Below are positions 59,553 through 64,000 of a stretch of 64,000 nucleotides of DNA, piece after piece. How positions within the stretch are numbered: the stretch's first letter is position 1; each line of letters opens with the position of its first letter. Source of the stretch: Oscillospiraceae bacterium (GTDB lineage: Bacteria; Bacillota; Clostridia; Oscillospirales; Oscillospiraceae); assembly GCA_017461445.1 (NCBI GenBank), contig JAFTXW010000002.1, positions 62,001-126,000 on the forward strand, in the 5' to 3' direction. A program made the position numbers and the translations under genes. The notes under the pieces were generated by a model. It ran no database searches. It had not been told where the DNA came from and was given only the letters and a program-made list of their open reading frames with translations.

Positions 59553-62090
59553 ATGTCCGAACAACCGAAGAAGATACCTTGTGGTATTGGTCTCCTTGCC
59601 CATGTGGATGCGGGGAAGACGACGCTCAGCGAGGCGATGCTGTATGTCAGCGGGGCGCGGCGGGTGCTGGGGCGGGTGGATCATCGGGACGCATTTCTGG
59701 ACACCCACGCATTGGAGCGGGCCCGGGGCATTACCATTTTCTCCAAGCAGGCCCTTCTGGAGCTGCCCAGCCGGGCGGTGACCCTGGTGGACACGCCGGG
59801 CCATGTGGATTTTTCCGCCGAGGCGGAGCGGATCATGCCCGTTCTGGACTGCGCTGTGCTGGTCATCAGCGGCACCGACGGCGTTCAGGCCCACACGTTG
59901 ACCCTCTGGCGGCTGCTGGAACGGTATCAGGTGCCTGTGTTCCTGTTCATCAACAAGATGGATCTGCCGGGGATCGAAAGGGAAAAGCTTTTGCGGCAGC
60001 TGCAGGAGCAGCTGAGCCCCGGCTGCGTGGATTTCGGGGCGGATTTTGAGGCGATCGCGGAAAACGCCGCCATGTGCGACGAAGCCCTGCTGGAAAATTA
60101 TCTGGAAAGCGGCACCGTCACCGAGGGTAACCTTCGGGGACTGGTGGCGAAACGGAAGCTATTTCCCTGCTGCTTTGGATCCGGCTTGAAGCTGGACGGA
60201 GTGGCAGAGCTGTTGGACGTGCTGGACACCTATGCCCCGGAAAAGACCTATCCTGCGGAATTTGCCGCCCGGGTCTATAAAATTTCCCGGGACCCTCAGG
60301 GGAACCGGCTCACCTGGCTGAAGGTGACGGGCGGTTCGCTAAAGGTGCGCTCTGTTTTGAATTATGTCAACCAAAAGGGTGAGCAGCGGGAAGAAAAGCT
60401 GGTACAGCTGCGGCAGTATTCCGCCGAGAAATTCACCGCCCCCGAGGAGGTTTTCGCCGGGCAGCTGACCGCGGTGACGGGCCTTTCCGAGACCTATGCG
60501 GGACAGGCACTGGGTGCGGAGCCCGGCGGCATTGCCCCGGTATTGGAGCCGGTCATGACCTACCGGGTGAACCTGCCCAAGGGCAGCGATCCGGCGGTGG
60601 TCTGTCCTAAGCTGCGGCTGCTGGAAGAGGAGGACCCCCAGCTGCACCTGCTGTGGGAGGGTGGCCAGATCCATGTGCAGATCATGGGCAAGGTTCAGCT
60701 GGAAATTTTCCGCAGTCTCGTCCAGCAACGGTTTAATCTGGACATCACTCTGGACGACCGCCGCATTTTCTACAAGGAGACCATTGCGGACACCGTGGAG
60801 GGCGTGGGCCACTTTGAGCCCCTGCGGCATTACGCCGAATGCCATCTGCTTCTGGAGCCCCTGCCCCGGGGCAGCGGGCTGGTATTCGACACGGTGTGCC
60901 CCCTGGATGTGCTGGACGTGAACTACCAGCGGCTGATCCTGACCCATCTGGAAGAAAAAGTCCACCGGGGTGTCCTGACAGGCGCACCCATTACGGATAT
61001 GAAGATCACCCTCCTCGTGGGCAAGGCCCACCTGAAGCATACCGAGGGCGGCGACTTCCGGCAGGCCACCTACCGGGCCGTCCGTCAGGGCCTGATGCAG
61101 GCGAAATCCGTTCTGCTGGAACCCTGGTACGATTTCGTGCTGACCATGCCCACCGAGCAGATCGGCCGGGCCATCACCGATATCCGGGCCATGGGCGGCG
61201 AGTTTGATGCCCCCGAACCGGCAGGGCAGCTTTCCACGCTGAAAGGGCAGGTACCCGCGTCGGAGGTGAAGGACTACGCCGAGACCGTAGCCGCCTACAC
61301 CCAAGGCCGGGGACGGCTGCAGCTGGCCTTAAGCGGCTACGCCCCCTGCCACAACACGGAGGATGTCGTAGCCGAACTGGGCTACGACCCGGAAGCCGAT
61401 TTGGAAAACACCCCCGATTCCGTTTTCTGCGGCCACGGGGCGGGCTTCAACGTGAAATGGAACCATGTGAAGGACTATATGCACCTGGAAAGCGGCCTGA
61501 AGGAAGAAAAGGCCCCCCAGATCATCACCCGGAACATTCGGGTGGATGACAAGGAACTGGAAAAGATCATGGAGCGGGAATTTGGCCCCGTCCGCACGCC
61601 GCTGTACAACGTCAAGGCTTCCAACCGCCCTGCCACCGAGGAGGTCACCATCCGTCCCCCAAAGCAGAAATACATCATTGTGGACGGCTACAACATCATT
61701 TTCGCCTGGGACACGCTGGCGGAGCAAGCACGGGCCGACCTGGATGCCGCCCGGCGGCAGCTGTGCGACATGCTTTCCAGCTACGCGGGCTACACCAAAT
61801 GCCGCCTGGTGGTGGTATTCGACGGCTACAAGCAGAAGGGAAATCCCGGTGAGAAAACCCGGTTTCACAACATTCAGGTGGTCTATACCAAAGAAGGCGA
61901 GACCGCCGACGCTTATATCGAAGCTCTGGCAGACCAGATCGGCAGCAACTACGCCGTCCGGGTAGCCAGCTCCGACGGTCTGGTGCAGCTCAGCTCCTTC
62001 CGCAGCGGTGTCCTGCGGATGTCCGCAAGAGAGCTGAAGGAGGAAGTGGAAGCCGCCCGAAAGGAAATGGGGAAGCATTTCCATAAGTAA
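59553..62090 (+). CDS. TetM-like ribosomal GTPase fused to a Rae1/YacP-type NYN nuclease domain
   Basis: The 845-aa product has the GTPase domain of the ribosomal protection/EF-G family: P-loop AHVDAGKTT (16-24), DTPGH (80-84), NKMD (134-137). EF-G-like domains follow up to about residue 690. Residues from about 704 form a NYN/YacP domain (KYIIVDGYNIIFAW, VVFDGYKQ, ETADAYIEAL, VRVASSDGLVQ). Rae1 (YacP) is a ribosome A-site mRNA endonuclease, so the fusion would put a drug-releasing or translocation GTPase and a mRNA-cutting domain at the same site. TetM is about 640 aa; the extra 200 aa is this domain. Tetracycline resistance is not assured. Confidence 0.88.
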   Translation: MSEQPKKIPCGIGLLAHVDAGKTTLSEAMLYVSGARRVLGRVDHRDAFLDTHALERARGITIFSKQALLELPSRAVTLVDTPGHVDFSAEAERIMPVLDCAVLVISGTDGVQAHTLTLWRLLERYQVPVFLFINKMDLPGIEREKLLRQLQEQLSPGCVDFGADFEAIAENAAMCDEALLENYLESGTVTEGNLRGLVAKRKLFPCCFGSGLKLDGVAELLDVLDTYAPEKTYPAEFAARVYKISRDPQGNRLTWLKVTGGSLKVRSVLNYVNQKGEQREEKLVQLRQYSAEKFTAPEEVFAGQLTAVTGLSETYAGQALGAEPGGIAPVLEPVMTYRVNLPKGSDPAVVCPKLRLLEEEDPQLHLLWEGGQIHVQIMGKVQLEIFRSLVQQRFNLDITLDDRRIFYKETIADTVEGVGHFEPLRHYAECHLLLEPLPRGSGLVFDTVCPLDVLDVNYQRLILTHLEEKVHRGVLTGAPITDMKITLLVGKAHLKHTEGGDFRQATYRAVRQGLMQAKSVLLEPWYDFVLTMPTEQIGRAITDIRAMGGEFDAPEPAGQLSTLKGQVPASEVKDYAETVAAYTQGRGRLQLALSGYAPCHNTEDVVAELGYDPEADLENTPDSVFCGHGAGFNVKWNHVKDYMHLESGLKEEKAPQIITRNIRVDDKELEKIMEREFGPVRTPLYNVKASNRPATEEVTIRPPKQKYIIVDGYNIIFAWDTLAEQARADLDAARRQLCDMLSSYAGYTKCRLVVVFDGYKQKGNPGEKTRFHNIQVVYTKEGETADAYIEALADQIGSNYAVRVASSDGLVQLSSFRSGVLRMSARELKEEVEAARKEMGKHFHK

Positions 62091-62121
62091 CAGAATTTGG
62101 GGAATAAGAAAAACTTACAAA

Positions 62122-62148
62122 GAAGCGATAAATAACGCTTCCCTTTTT
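62122..62148 (+). terminator. Terminator after the TetM-like gene
   Basis: GAAGCG, 8-nt loop, CGCTTC, then CCTTTTT. Confidence 0.8.
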
Positions 62149-62199
62149 GGTAAATATGGTGTAGAATGGATTATATTACATAAACAGGAGGAATTTATT

Positions 62200-62658
62200 G
62201 TGAGCCACCACGTTCCCCATTCCGACGATCCGAAAGTCCAGGCCTACATCGATAAGCTTGCCCGCCGGGACCGGCGCATTGAGCACACCTTCCGCCGCGC
62301 CCTGCATACCATCGAGCGGATCATTGCCGTGATCACCCTGCTGGCTCTGCTGGCGGCCCTGGGGTTGGAGATCTACCACATGTTCACGGAGGAGGGCTAC
62401 TTCTCCGATGTGAGCCATGTGCTCCACAACCTGCTGACCATCGTGGTCGGACTGGAGTTCGTGCGAATGCTCATCGACACCACCCCCGCCAACATCCTGG
62501 AGGTGCTGACCGTGGCTATCACCCGCCATGTTGTGCTGAGCCATGACGACCCCTGGAGCAACGTGGCCTCCATCGCCTGCATCGCCGGCCTTTTCGCCGT
62601 CCGCCGCTTCCTGATCCGCCGCAGCGAGCTGAAGGAAGAAATGGTCGAAGTCGAATAA
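62200..62658 (+). CDS. PsiE-like small membrane protein
   Basis: The 152-aa product has a basic N-terminus and about four membrane segments (about 42-60, 75-92, 100-115, 124-140). The middle pattern VVGLEFVRMLIDTTPANILEVLTVAITRHVVLSH resembles the PsiE (phosphate-starvation-inducible) family. The family's biochemical role is not known. GTG start with AGGAGGAATTTATT ahead. Confidence 0.7.
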   Translation: MSHHVPHSDDPKVQAYIDKLARRDRRIEHTFRRALHTIERIIAVITLLALLAALGLEIYHMFTEEGYFSDVSHVLHNLLTIVVGLEFVRMLIDTTPANILEVLTVAITRHVVLSHDDPWSNVASIACIAGLFAVRRFLIRRSELKEEMVEVE

Positions 62659-62672
62659 ATCCTTACATAATA

Positions 62673-62702
62673 ACAGCCCGGAGGAAAAATCCTCCGGGCT
62701 GT
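62673..62702. terminator. Bidirectional terminator between convergent genes
   Basis: Perfect 13-bp arms ACAGCCCGGAGGA and TCCTCCGGGCTGT around AAAA, between the psiE-like gene and the permease gene. A-rich and T-rich flanks are weak, but position and strength fit. Confidence 0.8.
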
Positions 62703-62712
62703 GTATTTTGGT

Positions 62713-63993
62713 TTATACGCCGTAAATGACCCAAATCAGGATGTAGGCGGGAATGACGGCAGCCATTGTAAAGGGGATGCCAATCTTGAAGAAGTCACCG
62801 TTGGAGACCTCATAGCCCTCCTTGCGCAGGATGCCGATGCCGGTGATGTTAGCAGACGCGCCGATGGGGGTGCAGTTGCCGCCCAGGGTGGCACCGGACA
62901 GCAGGCCAAAGTACAGGGGGGTGGGATCGATGCCCATCTCCACCGCGATACCGGCGATGACAGGGATCATGGTGGCAACATAAGGAATGTTATCAATAAA
63001 GGCGGAAATCAGAACGGAAGCCCAGACGATGATGGTGTACATCAGGAAAGGATTGCCCGCGCCCAGCTTTGCCAGCAGCTGTGCCAGAGCGTCGATGACA
63101 CCCATGTTGGAGATGCCGCCGATCATCAGGAACAGGCCAACCAGCAGGCCCAGAGTTTCCAGATCGATAGCCTTCAGGGGGCCGGTGATGGCCTCGATAT
63201 TCTTGTTGCGGATATAGTTATAGATCAGGCCGATAACCAGCAGCGCGCAGCAAATCAGGCCGTTGGTCTCAGCGGGCAGGTTCCAGCTGTCGGGAGCGAA
63301 GGAGGCCAGGATCAGCAGGCCAATGGCACCGAACAGCAGGACAGTGGGAACATAGTCGGTGACCTCGGTCATCTTGCCGGACTTAGGGATGGCACCCTTT
63401 TCCTTGCGGAAGACGAAGTAAACGATCAGTGCGGACAGAACCGCGCCCAGCTCCACCACGAAGAACATAGACAGCTTGCCATGATAGAAGAAGAAATCCA
63501 TGAAGGTCATGTCCAGAGCGGAGCCCAGCATGATGGCGGTGGTGTCGCCAACCAAGGTAGCGGCACCCTGGAGGTTAGAGGAAACAGCAATGGAGATGAT
63601 GAAGGGAACGGGATTGGTCTTCAGCTTCTTGCAGATCTCGATGGCAACGGGAGCAACCATCAATACGGTGGCCACATTGTCAACGAATGCGGAGATGATG
63701 CCGGCGAACAGGCTCAGACAGACGGCAGCCCACTGGACGTTGGGAACCTTGTCCATGATCATGTCAGCCATACGCTCGGGCATGTGGCTGTCGATGAACA
63801 GCTGAACCAGACCCATGGTGCCGCCGATCATCAGCAGGACGTTGAAGTCCAGGGAGGGGATGATCTCGTTCAGGGGCAGCATGCTGGTCAGAACGAAAAT
63901 CAGGCCGGAGGCCAGGGCGATGTAGGGGCGGTACTTGCTGAAGGTGAGCATCAGCACATAGGTTGCGGCAAACAGAATAATTGCAGGTATCAT
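62713..63993 (-). CDS. SLC13/ArsB-NhaD superfamily permease
   Basis: The 426-aa product has about 11-12 hydrophobic segments and repeats the motifs of ion-transporter superfamily permeases: SAFVDNVATVLMVAPVAIEI, SNLQGAATLVGDTTAIMLG, SAFIDNIPYVATMIPV and GATLGGNCTPIGASANITG. The paired D-N-x-(A/P)-(T/Y)-V-A motifs in the two halves are typical of Na+- or H+-coupled anion transporters. The substrate (arsenite, dicarboxylate, sulfate, or Na+/H+ exchange) cannot be told. Only 7 bases lie upstream of the ATG, so a longer start outside the window is possible. Confidence 0.88.
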   Translation of the reverse strand: MIPAIILFAATYVLMLTFSKYRPYIALASGLIFVLTSMLPLNEIIPSLDFNVLLMIGGTMGLVQLFIDSHMPERMADMIMDKVPNVQWAAVCLSLFAGIISAFVDNVATVLMVAPVAIEICKKLKTNPVPFIISIAVSSNLQGAATLVGDTTAIMLGSALDMTFMDFFFYHGKLSMFFVVELGAVLSALIVYFVFRKEKGAIPKSGKMTEVTDYVPTVLLFGAIGLLILASFAPDSWNLPAETNGLICCALLVIGLIYNYIRNKNIEAITGPLKAIDLETLGLLVGLFLMIGGISNMGVIDALAQLLAKLGAGNPFLMYTIIVWASVLISAFIDNIPYVATMIPVIAGIAVEMGIDPTPLYFGLLSGATLGGNCTPIGASANITGIGILRKEGYEVSNGDFFKIGIPFTMAAVIPAYILIWVIYGV

Positions 63994-64000
63994 AGCGTTT

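Noticed and set aside
59553..62090. Calling the TetM-like gene a proven tetracycline resistance gene
   Set aside because: Only family membership can be seen. The drug-contact loop residues were not checked, and the added NYN domain points to a different or wider role.
1..64000. CRISPR arrays, rRNA or tRNA genes
   Set aside because: No regularly spaced repeats and no rRNA or tRNA-like cloverleaf sequence were noticed on either strand while reading.

Overview
The window looks like a chromosome segment of a strictly anaerobic, gut-type Clostridia bacterium (Oscillospiraceae/Ruminococcaceae-like). This is inferred from AGGAGG ribosome sites, frequent GTG/TTG starts, AgrC/LytTR-type regulation, a reversed-domain GH3 enzyme and a complete-looking anaerobic (cbi-type) cobalamin locus. 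No rRNA, tRNA or CRISPR array was seen.

Layout. (1) 1-5.7 kb: the start of a lipoprotein gene, a membrane-anchored GH3 glycosidase and a LytTR response regulator/GHKL histidine kinase pair, all on the minus strand. (2) About 5.71-16.08 kb: mobilizable element 1 (IME-1). (3) 16.1-16.3 kb: a decayed 5' copy of a TetM-like gene that keeps its promoter. (4) 16.5-36.2 kb, minus strand: one about 20-kb cobalamin operon. It begins with a B12 riboswitch and terminator, then a BtuCDF-type ABC importer, a CGGC protein, cbiA, C, D, F, G, H, a cbiJ-E-T fusion, cbiB, cobD, cobQ, a phosphomutase-like protein, a Cys-rich protein, cobT, cobU, cobS, pncC, a short cobU and cobC. (5) 36.6-47.9 kb, plus strand: a divergent second B12-riboswitch operon with ChlI, ChlD, a radical-SAM/SPASM protein, CobN, an ABC-2 exporter pair, CbiK, a DUF2284 protein and a 77-aa repeat protein. 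(6) About 47.9-59.4 kb: mobilizable element 2 (IME-2), the same orientation and gene order as IME-1 plus extra cargo. (7) 59.5-64 kb: an intact TetM-like GTPase fused to a Rae1/YacP-type NYN nuclease domain, a PsiE-like membrane protein and an SLC13/ArsB-type permease.

The most unusual content is in the two related elements. Each encodes a 1019-aa protein that carries, in order, the motifs of the eukaryotic RNA-dependent RNA polymerase/QDE-1/YonO two-barrel polymerase superfamily: FDGEGLIS, FQIR-KG, RNPH, ADYDGD and ID-(A/G)KSG. It is translationally coupled to an unrecognised ~275-aa protein. Next comes a small protein whose ribosome site and TTG start lie inside a long hairpin. All are divergent from a DUF927-type ATPase gene across a shared palindromic operator candidate. 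Each element also carries an oriT-like region, MobC, a MOBP relaxase with a second coiled-coil membrane gene embedded in another frame, two small ORFs and a large serine recombinase. I propose a mobile-element polymerase module of unknown role (element transcription, priming or RNA-directed synthesis). The motif evidence is direct; the function is inference.

The two elements flank the 32-kb cobalamin locus as divergent direct repeats of more than 10 kb. Both sit next to the same TetM-like promoter sequence, so the locus could be lost or rearranged by recombination between them.
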